DNA of 64,000 bases, from contig JBFWZA010000003.1 in assembly GCA_050185825.1 (NCBI GenBank), forward strand, positions 248,001 through 312,000, read 5' to 3'. The DNA is from SZUA-309 sp050185825. Its GTDB lineage: Bacteria > Pseudomonadota > Gammaproteobacteria > Pseudomonadales > Azotimanducaceae. A program made the translations under genes and the position numbers. Below the pieces are notes generated by a model. The model was not told the origin of the DNA. It was given only the letters and a program-made list of their open reading frames with translations, and ran no database searches. Positions 1-8,988 of this stretch are shown piece after piece (position 1 is the stretch's first letter; each line of letters opens with the position of its first letter).

Positions 1-220
1 TGGCCGGATGGGAATGGCCGTGAATCAGCGACGTGAAGTTGTTGTTGAAATCGATGTACTCGTTGCCGTCCACGTCCACCACGTGCTTGCCCTGCGCGGC
101 AGAGAGGTAGAGCGGATACGGCAGCATGCGGATGCTGCTGCGGGATCCGCCGTCCGGAAGTACGGCCCGCGCGCGCTCGTACAGGCCTGCAGATTTCGAG
201 CCGCTGTCCGGGTATCCCAC
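1..220 (-). CDS. Class III aminotransferase, HemL-like (N-terminal part, cut by left edge)
   Basis: Only the first 73 codons are inside the window. The start is GTG (218-220), with GGAGG five bases upstream. The visible protein reads LPDGGSRSSIR near residue 23, then DVDGNEYIDFNNNF (about 49-62) and HGHSHP. This is the N-terminal pattern of fold-type I PLP enzymes close to glutamate-1-semialdehyde aminomutase and related omega-aminotransferases. The catalytic lysine lies outside the window, so the reaction cannot be named. It follows the class IV aminotransferase by 19 bp and is probably the third gene of one operon with the tannase. It need not be true HemL, because tetrapyrrole genes are not nearby. 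Confidence 0.8.
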   Translation of the reverse strand, partial: MGYPDSGSKSAGLYERARAVLPDGGSRSSIRMLPYPLYLSAAQGKHVVDVDGNEYIDFNNNFTSLIHGHSHPA

Positions 221-239
221 GTCCGCCTCCGAAGGTTGT

Positions 240-1163
240 TCAGTTCAGATGGTGCAAGTACTGTGCCACGAAGTCGAAATCCACCAGCTCGACGTAGGCC
301 TGCGTGAGCGCGGCTGTCACGGGTCCGGGAACATCGCCTCGCACCGGCTCGCCGCAGAACGACCGCACCGGCACGATGCACAGGCTCGTGGACGTGAGAA
401 AGATCTCGTCCGCATTGTAGGCATCGTGCAGATCCAGATCCGTCTCGAGCACGTCGAGGCCGCGGTTCCGGGCGAGCTCCATGACGCACTGACGCGACAC
501 GCCCGGCAGCACGAACTGCTCACGCGGCGTGTAGCAGCGCCCGTCCCGGACCAGAAAGACGTTGGCGCCGAGCCCTTCACAGAGGTTGCCGTTGTGGTCG
601 AGCAGAATCGTGTAGGCGTTCGGGCCGCCACCGGCCACCGCCATGTTCGCGTTGATGAGGTTGAGATAGTTGGCGGTCTTCGCGCGCGGGGTAAGGGCGT
701 CGGGCGGTGTGCGGCGCACGGGAGAGAGGACCAGATCGATACCCTCGCGGTAGTAGCGCGCCCGGGTCTTCAGCGGCAGCGGGATGCACTCGACGATCAC
801 GGTGGCGCCGTGCTGATCCCACCCCTCGTCACCCACCGCGTTCAGGCCGCGGGAGACACGCTGCGCTACCCAGTAGTCGGTCGTCTCCTCGAGGAAATGC
901 AGATTGCGTCGCAGCACCTCCTCGCTGATCTCCACCATGGCCTCGGCGCTGAGCCCGGGATCGATCCGCAGCGCGCGCAGGGAACGATACAACCGCTCCA
1001 CATGCTCGCCGATCCGGAAGATGCGCCCACCGAAGGTACGCGTCATGTCGAAGACGCCGTCGCCGAGCAGGAAGCCCCGGTCGCGGAACGGGATGCGTAC
1101 CTGATCCTCGGGGAGATACTCGCCGTTGTAGTACGCGATCCGCTGGTTGCCACCTTCCGTCAT
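240..1163 (-). CDS. Class IV (BCAT/D-amino-acid-type) aminotransferase
   Basis: This 307-residue protein is a PLP-dependent fold-type IV transaminase. RDRGFLLGDGVFDMTRTF (about 27-44) is the family N-terminal signature. Lys162 in RAKTANYLNLI is the expected Schiff-base lysine, and Glu196 in EGLGANVFLV is the conserved glutamate behind the PLP ring. The length matches branched-chain, D-alanine and (R)-amine transaminases; sequence by eye does not separate these. ATG at 1163 is chosen because similarity begins just after it; the reading frame extends upstream into the tannase gene but does not look protein-like. No strong Shine-Dalgarno is visible. It sits 31 bp after the tannase gene and 19 bp before a class III aminotransferase. 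Two different transaminases in one operon suggest amine or amino-acid scavenging. Confidence 0.88.
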   Translation of the reverse strand: MTEGGNQRIAYYNGEYLPEDQVRIPFRDRGFLLGDGVFDMTRTFGGRIFRIGEHVERLYRSLRALRIDPGLSAEAMVEISEEVLRRNLHFLEETTDYWVAQRVSRGLNAVGDEGWDQHGATVIVECIPLPLKTRARYYREGIDLVLSPVRRTPPDALTPRAKTANYLNLINANMAVAGGGPNAYTILLDHNGNLCEGLGANVFLVRDGRCYTPREQFVLPGVSRQCVMELARNRGLDVLETDLDLHDAYNADEIFLTSTSLCIVPVRSFCGEPVRGDVPGPVTAALTQAYVELVDFDFVAQYLHHLN

Positions 1164-1194
1164 GACCGGATTGTACTCGTGATGGGTCCGCCGG

Positions 1195-2679
1195 CTAGCG
1201 ACACTCCCAGGCTTCGACCGTGTCCGGATTTCCCTGCACGAAGTGAGCCTGCTGCGGCCAGGCGCAGAGCCGGCGGGTGCCCGGTCTGTCCGCATAGGCC
1301 GCGGTGAGCTCGTCCGGCGCCACACCGCTCGCGTGCCAGGCCTCCAGCGCTTCCAGGAAGTCGACGCGCCACGGGCCGGCTCCACCCGCGCAGTGCAGGA
1401 CGCCCGGCATCATGAACAGGCGCAGATCCTCCCGGGAGGAGTCATCCAGAGCGTAGGCGCGCTCCACGTAGTCGATGCTCATGCGGGCGGACAGCGCTAC
1501 GTCCGCCCAGCCGTGATACATGAGCAGCTTGCCGCCCTGAGCCCGGAACGCGGAGAGATCCGGGTTCTCCGCGTTCAGCACGGCGGCCAGCGGCCGGCTG
1601 TCGCGCTCGAAGCGGCTCCAGTCATAGCCCACATAGCTCCACGCCGGATCGTGATAGAGGAAGTAGCGCATGAATCCCACGCCGAACGCGAAGGCCGCAC
1701 TCGGATCACCCTGCGCGGCACCACCCGTCAGCCAGGAACCCCAGCCGTTGGCATCCGTCGCCTCGGCGCCGAAAGGAAATCCCACGTGCAGCGTTCCCGC
1801 TCCCGACACGGGTCCTTCGTAGACGCGCCGGATCGCTGCAACCTTCTCTTCGGGCAGGCAATCACCATCGCCCCCCGCCGGACAGGCAAGGCTGCCGGGA
1901 TCGAAATCGCACGCGGCGGGGTCCTGGAGAATACCGTCCTTCACCCCGTCATTCGCATCGCAATGCGCTTCGATGGCGGCGCGCAGACGGCGTCGGTCCT
2001 CGGGGGTCACCAGCGGCGTGCTCAGCGCGGCGGGATCGGGGTACATGGCCGCCGTGATCTGCGCGAAGGATGCCGCAACGCCGGGAAAGTCGAGCGCCGG
2101 TGCGCCGGCGATGATCGCGTCGAAATCGTTCGGATAGCGCTGCGCCTCGCCAAGCGCCTGGCGGCCGCCGTTCGAGCAGCCGAAGAAGAAGGACTTGCCC
2201 GGCGGGTTGCCATAATGCGCAGCCACCACCGCCTTGCTGGTCACCACCGCACGGTGCATGGCGACGTGCCCGTAGTTGACGATGGCCTCCAGGTCACCGA
2301 GCGCCCAGGATCCGTCCATGCCGTCGGCGCGGTGGCCGGTGTCGGTGCTGGCCGTGGCGTACCCCGCCTCCAGCACCCCGCCGGCGAGCCGGAGCGCCTG
2401 GTTGTCCTCCGGCGAGACGAAGCCGCCGGAGCCCCCCATGACGAAGCGGCCATTCCAGGCCTCCGGCAACCAGATCGAGACGCCGATCCTGTCGCCGATG
2501 AGCGCCTCCACCTTGCAGTGAGCAACCGGCTGGTCGACGCTCACAGACCGGTTCACGCGCACGTCCGGCAGCGCGAGCGCCGCCAGGGTGTCGCACGCCA
2601 TTCCCGCCGCATTCGATCCCGCCGGCGTGCCGAGGCCGAGCAGCATCGAAAATAGCGTGGCACTGACCAATCGATTCAT
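1195..2679 (-). CDS. Secreted tannase/feruloyl esterase family protein
   Basis: This 494-residue protein has a signal peptide (hydrophobic core about 5-17, cleavage likely near NAA25). The family CS-D-HC motif is complete: Cys168-Ser169 in GCSNGGRQ, Asp393 in YHGWADVAL, and His429-Cys430 in GVLHCAGG. The two cysteines next to Ser and His are known to form a disulfide that holds the catalytic triad together. Family members hydrolyse galloyl or feruloyl (phenolic) esters outside the cytoplasm. GGAGG lies seven bases before the ATG at 2679. It is the first gene of a minus-strand run with two aminotransferases and is divergent from the S-adenosylmethionine synthetase gene. The exact ester is unknown. 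Confidence 0.92.
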   Translation of the reverse strand: MNRLVSATLFSMLLGLGTPAGSNAAGMACDTLAALALPDVRVNRSVSVDQPVAHCKVEALIGDRIGVSIWLPEAWNGRFVMGGSGGFVSPEDNQALRLAGGVLEAGYATASTDTGHRADGMDGSWALGDLEAIVNYGHVAMHRAVVTSKAVVAAHYGNPPGKSFFFGCSNGGRQALGEAQRYPNDFDAIIAGAPALDFPGVAASFAQITAAMYPDPAALSTPLVTPEDRRRLRAAIEAHCDANDGVKDGILQDPAACDFDPGSLACPAGGDGDCLPEEKVAAIRRVYEGPVSGAGTLHVGFPFGAEATDANGWGSWLTGGAAQGDPSAAFAFGVGFMRYFLYHDPAWSYVGYDWSRFERDSRPLAAVLNAENPDLSAFRAQGGKLLMYHGWADVALSARMSIDYVERAYALDDSSREDLRLFMMPGVLHCAGGAGPWRVDFLEALEAWHASGVAPDELTAAYADRPGTRRLCAWPQQAHFVQGNPDTVEAWECR

Positions 2680-2811
2680 GAGGGGCCTCCATATTCGATG
2701 CGCTCATCATAGCGCGCCCCGGGCCGACACAGTGCCGGATAAGGGATTTCCACGACAGACAGCCATCCAAACGCGAGGTCCACTGGATGGCCCGGTATCC
2801 CGGAGCCAGTG

Positions 2812-3972
2812 ATGCCGTTGATCGTTGATTCTCTGGAGCAGTCCACACGCCGTGTGGAGGTGGTCGAGCGGAAGGGGATCGGCCATCCTGACACCCTCTG
2901 TGATGCCCTCGCCGATCAGTTCGAGCGGGCATTGAGCCGCTTCTACCGCGACGAGTTCGGCCGGATCCTGCACCACAACGTGGACAAGGCACTGCTGATC
3001 GGCGGCGCCGCCAGGGCAGCGTTCGGCGGCGGCGTCGTGGATGCGCCCATGGAGCTGGTGCTCGCCGGCCGCGCGACGACCGAGGTCGGCGGCCGCAGGG
3101 TTCCCGTCGAGGAGATCGCCCGCTCCAGCGTGCAGGCGTGGCTCCGGCAGCACATGCACGCGCTGGACCCGGAGCGGCACGTGACCCTCCGCTGCGCCAT
3201 CCGGGGTGGCTCGGCCGAGCTCACCGGCCTCTTCGCGCGAAGCAGACCGCTCGCCAACGACACTTCCATCGGCGTCGGCTACTGGCCGTTGAGCCTCCTC
3301 GAGCAGCAGGTTCTCGACATCGAACGGCACGTGAACGACCCGGCCGTGAAGGCCGAGCGACCGGAACTCGGTGAGGATGTGAAGGTCCTGGGGGTGAGCG
3401 TAGGTGAAGTAACCAGCTTTACCGTAGGCTGCGCGATGATCGACCGCTATCTGTCGAGCCTGGACGACTATCGCGACGCGACAACGAGGCTGGCCCAACG
3501 TCTATCCGAGCTGGCGGGAGATCAGGACGTGGTGGTTAACGCCGGTGACGACCTGGCCCGCGGTGAAATCTACCTGACCGTCACCGGTACCTCCGCCGAG
3601 TCTGGCGACGATGGTGAGGTGGGCCGGGGTAACCGCGGCAACGGCCTGATCACGCCGTTCCGCCCGATGACGCTGGAGACCATCGCGGGGAAGAATCCGG
3701 TGACCCATGTGGGCAAGCTCTACAACGTCGTCGCCACCCGCATGGCCCGGTCGCTCGTGGAATCCCTCGAAGCGGTCGATCGCGCACAGGTGTGCCTTGC
3801 GAGCCGCATCGGCAGTCCGATCGAGGAGCCGCCCCTGGTCTGGCTCGGCATCGGCAGCGCCCGCCCGGTTGCAGAGCTCGAGACGGAAGCTGCGGAGGTG
3901 GCCCATGCCATTCTGGTCGGTCTGCCCCGGATCTGGTCCGAGCTGATCGACGGAACCGAGACCTACTGGTGA
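2812..3972 (+). CDS. Archaeal-type S-adenosylmethionine synthetase
   Basis: This 386-residue protein would make S-adenosylmethionine from methionine and ATP. It matches the archaeal methionine adenosyltransferase family, not the bacterial MetK family: VERKGIGHPDTLCD near residue 20, HHNVDKALLIGG near 54, FGGGVVDAPMEL with GRATTEVGG, then NDTSIGVGYWPLS, and GRGNRGNGLITPFRPMTLE with GKNPVTHVGKLYN. Start choice: ATG 2812 has GGAG six bases upstream; a GTG directly before it (2809) is too close to that site. Its stop overlaps the start of the next gene (GTGA), so the two are translationally coupled. A housekeeping MetK is expected elsewhere in the genome, making this a probable transferred paralogue serving a specific task. 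Confidence 0.93.
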   Translation: MPLIVDSLEQSTRRVEVVERKGIGHPDTLCDALADQFERALSRFYRDEFGRILHHNVDKALLIGGAARAAFGGGVVDAPMELVLAGRATTEVGGRRVPVEEIARSSVQAWLRQHMHALDPERHVTLRCAIRGGSAELTGLFARSRPLANDTSIGVGYWPLSLLEQQVLDIERHVNDPAVKAERPELGEDVKVLGVSVGEVTSFTVGCAMIDRYLSSLDDYRDATTRLAQRLSELAGDQDVVVNAGDDLARGEIYLTVTGTSAESGDDGEVGRGNRGNGLITPFRPMTLETIAGKNPVTHVGKLYNVVATRMARSLVESLEAVDRAQVCLASRIGSPIEEPPLVWLGIGSARPVAELETEAAEVAHAILVGLPRIWSELIDGTETYW

Positions 3973-5084
3973 ACCGGATCAGCGAAGCGGCACGGCTGAT
4001 GGACCGTTTCGCGCGATCGAGCGGGCTCATCGGGGATCGTCCGGCGCACCGCTACCTCTGGACCGACGCGCACGCGGTCTGCAACTACCTCGCCCTGGCG
4101 GCAGCGACTGGCGACGACACCTACACCCGGCTTGCCGTCACCCTGGTGGACCAGGTGCACGAGGTGCTCGGCCGTCATCGCGGCGACGACGGTCGGTCCG
4201 GGTGGATCAGCGGCCTTGCCGATAGCGACGGCCGGAAGCACCCGACGGCCGGTGGTCTCAGGATCGGCAAGCCGCTGCCCGAGCGGCGCCGCGACGAGCC
4301 GTCGGATCCGCGCGCCGAGTGGGATCAGGACGGCCAGTACTACCACTATCTGACGAAGTGGATGCACGCGCTTCTGCAGGTGGCTGCCGCGACGGGCGAG
4401 CGACGCTACCTGGTCTGGGCCCGGAAGCTCGCCATGGCGGCCTACCGCGGCTTCCGGGCCCCGTCGGGCCGCGCGCGCCTGTTCTGGAAGATGAGCATCG
4501 ACCTCAGCTACCCGCTGGTGCCCTCATCCGGTCTGCACGATCCGCTGGACGGACTGGTGACGGCACTCACGCTCCGAACGGGAGCAGAGGATGAGGGCGT
4601 TCTCGAGCCCATCATCGCGGGTCTGTCTGCCATGTGCCGCGGACAAAGCTGGGTGACGGACGATCCCCTCGGCATCGGTGGTCTGCTGTTCGACGCCGGT
4701 CGGTTGGCTCAGCTCCCTCCGGGCGTGCCCGGTGACGTCGACCCAGACCTGCTCGCGACGGTTCTGGCGGATGCCGAGCGAGGGCTCGAGTCCTTCTCCA
4801 GGTCATCGGACCTCGCTCAGCCGGCCGCCTACCGATTGGCCTTTCGGGAGCTCGGGCTCAGCATCGGGCTGCAGGTCCCCGAGCTGATCGAGCCCTACGA
4901 CCTGCCACAACCGGCTCGTGCGGTCGTCGCACGACTTCTGAACCGACGAAAGCTGGGTATCTCCATCGAGCGATTCTGGTCGGTCCCGCGGACCCACGAA
5001 TCCGCAACCTGGACTGATCATCAGGACATCAATACCGTCATGCTCGCCACCAGCCTGGTACCGGACGGCATGCTCGTGCTGTAA
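3969..5084 (+). CDS. Hypothetical protein coupled to archaeal-type SAM synthetase
   Basis: This is a 371-residue protein that I do not recognise. It starts with GTG at 3969, overlapping the TGA of the synthetase gene. It has no signal peptide and no clear membrane segment. The sequence is helical with recurring aromatic-rich stretches (HAVCNYLALAAATGDDTY about 38-55, DGQYYHYLTKWMHALLQ about 125-141, then ATGERRYLVWARKLAMAAYRG). That spacing recalls the (alpha/alpha)6 toroid of six-hairpin glycosidases and terpenoid-cyclase folds, but I see no catalytic motif. The C-terminus contains WTDHQDINTVMLATSLVP. Tight coupling implies a job linked to SAM or methionine, but that is inference only. Confidence 0.85.
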   Translation: MNRISEAARLMDRFARSSGLIGDRPAHRYLWTDAHAVCNYLALAAATGDDTYTRLAVTLVDQVHEVLGRHRGDDGRSGWISGLADSDGRKHPTAGGLRIGKPLPERRRDEPSDPRAEWDQDGQYYHYLTKWMHALLQVAAATGERRYLVWARKLAMAAYRGFRAPSGRARLFWKMSIDLSYPLVPSSGLHDPLDGLVTALTLRTGAEDEGVLEPIIAGLSAMCRGQSWVTDDPLGIGGLLFDAGRLAQLPPGVPGDVDPDLLATVLADAERGLESFSRSSDLAQPAAYRLAFRELGLSIGLQVPELIEPYDLPQPARAVVARLLNRRKLGISIERFWSVPRTHESATWTDHQDINTVMLATSLVPDGMLVL

Positions 5085-5162
5085 CAGAGGACCGGTGCCA
5101 GCCAGTTTCAGGTCGGGAACGGATTGAGCAACCGCGTCGGACCGGACTATGCTGCCCGTCAC

Positions 5163-5564
5163 ATGAACAGACCCGTCGCATCACGCCCTCACCCGTTCGC
5201 CGATCTGATCGGCTTCGAGATCACCGCCCGCGGCGAAGGTCGCTGCACGAGCGAGCTCGCCGCAGAGGAAAGACACCTGAATCCCAACGGGGTCGTGCAC
5301 GGCGCCGTGCTCTACGCGCTCGCCGACACCGGCATGGGCGGCGCGCTGACGAGCATGCTGGACGAAGGCCAGCTCTGCTCCACCATCGAGATCAAGATCA
5401 ACTACTTCCGTCCCGCCCGTGCCGGGCGGCTGCGTTGCGACACCCGCGTCGTCTACAAGGGCAGTCGCACCGGCGCCCTCGAAAGCGAGATCTTCGACGA
5501 AGAGGGCCGGCTTCTCGCCAGGGCAACCGGCACGTTCATGATCCTGGACAGCGAGTCCCGGTGA
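5163..5564 (+). CDS. PaaI-type hotdog-fold thioesterase
   Basis: This is a 133-residue single hotdog domain. Signature elements are HLNPNGVVHGAVLYALADTGMG (split here as HLNPNGVVHG at about 36-45 and ALADTGMG following) and the C-terminal RLLARATGTFM strand. PaaI/YbgC-like members hydrolyse acyl-CoA thioesters, often aryl-CoA intermediates of aromatic degradation. A TTG at 5124 would add 13 residues, but ATG 5163 matches normal family length. The stop overlaps the GTG of the serine hydrolase that follows (GTGA), so the pair is an operon. The actual thioester is unknown. Confidence 0.9.
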   Translation: MNRPVASRPHPFADLIGFEITARGEGRCTSELAAEERHLNPNGVVHGAVLYALADTGMGGALTSMLDEGQLCSTIEIKINYFRPARAGRLRCDTRVVYKGSRTGALESEIFDEEGRLLARATGTFMILDSESR

Positions 5565-6991
5565 GCCGGTTGGCAGACGACGGCCGGAAAGCGATCCCCA
5601 CCAGCACCCCCGGCGAGCAGGGTATCGACGCCCGAGGCATCCTCCGTTTTCTGGACGCGCTGGAGGCCGATCCCCGGATCGAGCCGCACGGCCTCATCGT
5701 CCAGCGCCACGGACGTCGCGTGGTGGAAGGCTACTGGCGTCCCCACGACCGCGGCCGGCTGCGGCTGCTGTACTCGCTTTCGAAGACGTTCACCGGCACC
5801 GCGCTGGGACTGCTCATCGGCGAGGGAAAGCTCGGTCTGGACGATCTGGCCAGCGCGCACCTGCCCGAGGCTTTCGCTACCGCCCACGAGGGTTTCCGCA
5901 ACCTGCGCATCCGTCATATCGCCTCCATGGCGAGCGGGCACAACCGGGAAACCCTGCAGGAGGCCAGCGGGCGCGATCCCGACGACGTCGTCCGGGGATT
6001 TCTCACCATCCCGCCGGACGCCGAGCCGGGTACCCTCTTCGCCTACAACCAGCCGCCCGTGGTTGCGCTGGCCACGATTCTGCAGCGCCTGGCGGGAGAA
6101 CGGCTGGTCGACTACCTGCGTCCGCGGCTGTTCGAGCCGCTCGGTATCGACGACGTGCGCGCACAGCAGCGCCGACCCGGCTTCGACTTCGGCTATACCG
6201 GTGTCTACGCCAGCCTCGACGCCGTCGCCCGGCTCGGGCAGCTCTATCTCGATGACGGCGTGTGGCAGGGCCGCCGGCTGCTGCCAGCCGGCTGGGTGGC
6301 CGAGGCATCCCGAGTGCAGACACCCAACCCGCAGAATGTCGAGCCCGACTGGCGTCAGGGGTACGGCCTGCAGCTCTGGATGTCGCGTCACGGCTACCGG
6401 GGTGACGGTGCCGCGGGTCAGTACATGGTGGTGCTGCCGGAGGTGGATGCGGTGGTCGCCCTGCTGTCCTGCACCGTGAACATGCAGCGCGTTCTGGACC
6501 TGATGTGGCAGCACCTGCTGCCGGCCATGCAGGACACACCGAGACGGGCACCCGAACACGACGACCGGACACTTCAGGAGCGGCTGGCATCGCTCTCTCT
6601 GCCAACCGCGCAGAGTCGGCTCGGTGGCAGGCCGCCGGTCCTGAAACAGGGCCGTTTTTCCCCCGTGTCACCCCCCGCGATCAGCCACCGGACGATCACG
6701 GCCGTCGTTCTGCAGGGAAACGAGCTGCTGATCTGCGAGGACGACGACCGTCTGCGCATTCCGCTGTCCGCGAGCTGGACACAGGCGACGCAGCGCCCTT
6801 TTGCTGCCAGCGCCAGCGAGCTTCCCGATGGGCGAATCGCGATCGACCTGGTGCCGCTGGCCACACCCCATCGACTGGAGATCACGCTGAACCCGGCAAC
6901 GGCGACGTTCGATGCGCGCTGGCCGGTGATGCCCCTGTTCGGCGCCGGCCTCGGCAGGCGCCTCACGTCCATGGAGGCGCCGCCGCTCTGA
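5561..6991 (+). CDS. Serine hydrolase, class C beta-lactamase/esterase family
   Basis: This 476-residue protein starts with GTG overlapping the thioesterase stop. The nucleophile motif SxxK is Ser72-Leu-Ser-Lys75 in LLYSLSKTFTGT. The second motif, normally Y-x-N, reads Y-N-Q in LFAYNQPP, so the usual asparagine is displaced. HGYRGDGAAGQYM around residue 280 stands where the family HxG motif lies. After about residue 320 there is a roughly 150-residue extra domain, probably beta-rich. There is no clear signal peptide, so a cytoplasmic esterase or amidohydrolase is more likely than a true beta-lactamase. It converges with the carboxymuconolactone-decarboxylase-like gene 8 bp downstream. Confidence 0.88.
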   Translation: MSRLADDGRKAIPTSTPGEQGIDARGILRFLDALEADPRIEPHGLIVQRHGRRVVEGYWRPHDRGRLRLLYSLSKTFTGTALGLLIGEGKLGLDDLASAHLPEAFATAHEGFRNLRIRHIASMASGHNRETLQEASGRDPDDVVRGFLTIPPDAEPGTLFAYNQPPVVALATILQRLAGERLVDYLRPRLFEPLGIDDVRAQQRRPGFDFGYTGVYASLDAVARLGQLYLDDGVWQGRRLLPAGWVAEASRVQTPNPQNVEPDWRQGYGLQLWMSRHGYRGDGAAGQYMVVLPEVDAVVALLSCTVNMQRVLDLMWQHLLPAMQDTPRRAPEHDDRTLQERLASLSLPTAQSRLGGRPPVLKQGRFSPVSPPAISHRTITAVVLQGNELLICEDDDRLRIPLSASWTQATQRPFAASASELPDGRIAIDLVPLATPHRLEITLNPATATFDARWPVMPLFGAGLGRRLTSMEAPPL

Positions 6992-6999
6992 CCCGGGAC

Positions 7000-7809
7000 T
7001 CAGGTGGTTTCGTCGAGCTTCGCGAATGCCCGACGCGCAGCGTGCATGCCGTCCACCGCCCTGGGAAATCCGGCATACAGGCAGAGGTGGGTCATCACCT
7101 CTTCTATCTCTTCGCGGCTCAGGCCGTGGGCGAGGCCTGCCGGCACGTGGAACGCGAGCTCCGCCGCCTGACCCAGCGCGGTGAGAATCGCGATCACCAG
7201 CAGCGACCGATCCCGGCGTGAGAGCTGCGGTCGCGACCAGATTTCGCCGAACGCCCACTGCATCGCCCAGTCGCCCAGGTCCCCGAGGTGCTCACGCATC
7301 ACCGCCAGATCGGCTTCCGGATCCGGATTCGCCCGGCCGCCCGTGAGGGTGCGACGCACGTCCGCACCGCGGCGCAGCCGCTCGTCGTCGTCCAGGTGCT
7401 CGGCTGCCTGCCGCCCCTCGATGCGATCGACCCCTTCGGCCTCGCAGAAGGCCTGATCCATCCGCCGCCTCGCCGCCATGGCGGCGGGAAATCCGGCATA
7501 AGCGGCAACGTGCAGGTTGATCTCCTCGATCTCTGCGCGGCTGAGACCGTGGCGCAGGCCGATACCCGTGTGCAGCACGAGCTCCTCGTCCCGCGCCTGG
7601 GCCGCCAGCACGGCGATGATCATCAGGCTGCGATCGCGGCGGTCGAGCTGCGGCCGATCCCACATCTCGCCCACGGCCGTGAACGCGAACGTGCCGAGCG
7701 CCCCCATGCTGCGCTCCATGGAGGCGAGCACCCGCTCGGGCTCTGCATCCGGCACGAATCGTGAAAACGTATTGCCGGCCCGCCGCTGCCGTTCATTCCA
7801 GTCCGCCAT
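7000..7809 (-). CDS. Two-domain carboxymuconolactone decarboxylase (CMD)-like protein
   Basis: This 269-residue protein has two copies of the CMD fold, at about 45-115 and 170-250. Each carries RPQL(D/S)RRDRSL(M/L)(V/I)IA followed by HGLS(R)(A/E)EIEE and AYAGFP or LYAGFP. The AhpD-type CxxC pair is absent from both copies, so a peroxidase-reductant role is unlikely. The gamma-CMD type lacks these cysteines too. GGAGGGG lies just before ATG 7809. Neighbours in the aromatic catabolic island make a role in processing ring-derived lactones plausible but unproven. It is divergent from the amidohydrolase gene at 7917. Confidence 0.9.
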   Translation of the reverse strand: MADWNERQRRAGNTFSRFVPDAEPERVLASMERSMGALGTFAFTAVGEMWDRPQLDRRDRSLMIIAVLAAQARDEELVLHTGIGLRHGLSRAEIEEINLHVAAYAGFPAAMAARRRMDQAFCEAEGVDRIEGRQAAEHLDDDERLRRGADVRRTLTGGRANPDPEADLAVMREHLGDLGDWAMQWAFGEIWSRPQLSRRDRSLLVIAILTALGQAAELAFHVPAGLAHGLSREEIEEVMTHLCLYAGFPRAVDGMHAARRAFAKLDETT

Positions 7810-7916
7810 CCTTCCCCTCCTCGATGTGATACGGCCACGACATGCTACCCCGCCGACGCTATCCGCGCGCCGGTTCCTGCTACAGTCACGATGTCTTCGG
7901 GGAAGGGGTGAAACAA

Positions 7917-8912
7917 ATGGTCAATCACGCGGGGCAGGGGCTGGTCGACGTGCACCATCACTTCCTACCCGACGCCTACCGGCGGGCTGCCGTTGCCGCC
8001 GGCCATGCACAGCCGGACGGCATGCCGGAGCTCCCCGCGTGGAGCGAGATGGAGATGCTGGCGATGATGGACGCCGTCGGTGTGGAGTTTGCGGCGCTGT
8101 CCATCAGCTCGCCGGGCGTGTGGTTCGGTGACGATGCCGCAGCCGCGGATCTCGCACGGCTGGTGAACGAGGAAGGGGCACGGTTGAAGTCGGCGCATCC
8201 CACGCGGGTGGGATTCTTCGCATCGCTGCCACTGCCCCATGTGGAGCGGGCACTGGCGGAAATCGATCATGCCTTCGACGCGCTGCACGCCGACGGGGTC
8301 GTGCTCTACAGCAACACGGCCGACGTCTACCCGGGTGATGCGAGATTCGAACCCGTGTTCAGAGAGCTCAACCGCCGGAAAGCCGTGGTCTTCCTGCATC
8401 CCACCTCGCCGAGCTGTCCCTGTTGCCAGCAACAGGCCTGCAGCAGCGAGCGCGAAGGTGCCCTGCCGCGCCCGGTGCTGGAATTCATGTTTGAGACCAC
8501 CCGGGCAGTGACCAGCCTGATCGTGAGCGGCACGCTCACGCGGCATCCCGACATGAAGGTGATCGTTCCGCACGCCGGCGCAACGCTGCCGGTGCTGGCC
8601 GACCGGATCGCCACCACAGCGGCCGCCGGGCTGATTCCCGGCCTCCGTGACCAGGGAGACGATCCGGTGTTCGGCCCGCTCAGGCGCCTCTACTACGACG
8701 TCGCCGGGATGCCGGTGCCGCGGCTGCTGCCCGCACTGCGGACATTCGCCGATCCCGCGCACCTCCTCTACGGCAGTGACTGGCCGTTCACGCCGCAGCG
8801 CGCGGTGCGGGCGCTGCTGGGCGCGCTGGAAGGTCATCTGTCTCCTGAAGCTGCGGTGCTCGCTGCGATTCGACGCGACAACGCCGCGCGGCTGTTTCCC
8901 AGGCTGGGTTGA
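7917..8912 (+). CDS. ACMSD-type metal-dependent amidohydrolase/decarboxylase
   Basis: This 331-residue TIM-barrel amidohydrolase (amidohydrolase 2 family) has all metal ligands in place: HxH at residues 13 and 15 (VDVHHHF), His in VVFLHPTS, His in VIVPHAGATLP and Asp in LLYGSDWPFT. Members include aminocarboxymuconate-semialdehyde decarboxylase and salicylate or resorcylate decarboxylases, so this may decarboxylate a ring or ring-cleavage product. A short cysteine-rich loop (CPCCQQQACSSE) follows the middle histidine and is unusual. GGAAGGGG lies eight bases before ATG 7917. It is next to the TetR-centred aromatic gene group. Confidence 0.9.
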   Translation: MVNHAGQGLVDVHHHFLPDAYRRAAVAAGHAQPDGMPELPAWSEMEMLAMMDAVGVEFAALSISSPGVWFGDDAAAADLARLVNEEGARLKSAHPTRVGFFASLPLPHVERALAEIDHAFDALHADGVVLYSNTADVYPGDARFEPVFRELNRRKAVVFLHPTSPSCPCCQQQACSSEREGALPRPVLEFMFETTRAVTSLIVSGTLTRHPDMKVIVPHAGATLPVLADRIATTAAAGLIPGLRDQGDDPVFGPLRRLYYDVAGMPVPRLLPALRTFADPAHLLYGSDWPFTPQRAVRALLGALEGHLSPEAAVLAAIRRDNAARLFPRLG

Positions 8913-8988
8913 ACCGCTCGAGACCGTGCCGGAAATTTTGATAGCGGGATGTAAATCTGCCCCGGGCATCAACGCTCCCGGCAGATCC

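Noticed and set aside
5561..6991. True class C beta-lactamase
   Set aside because: No signal peptide, altered second motif, and coupling to a thioesterase point to an esterase-type family member.
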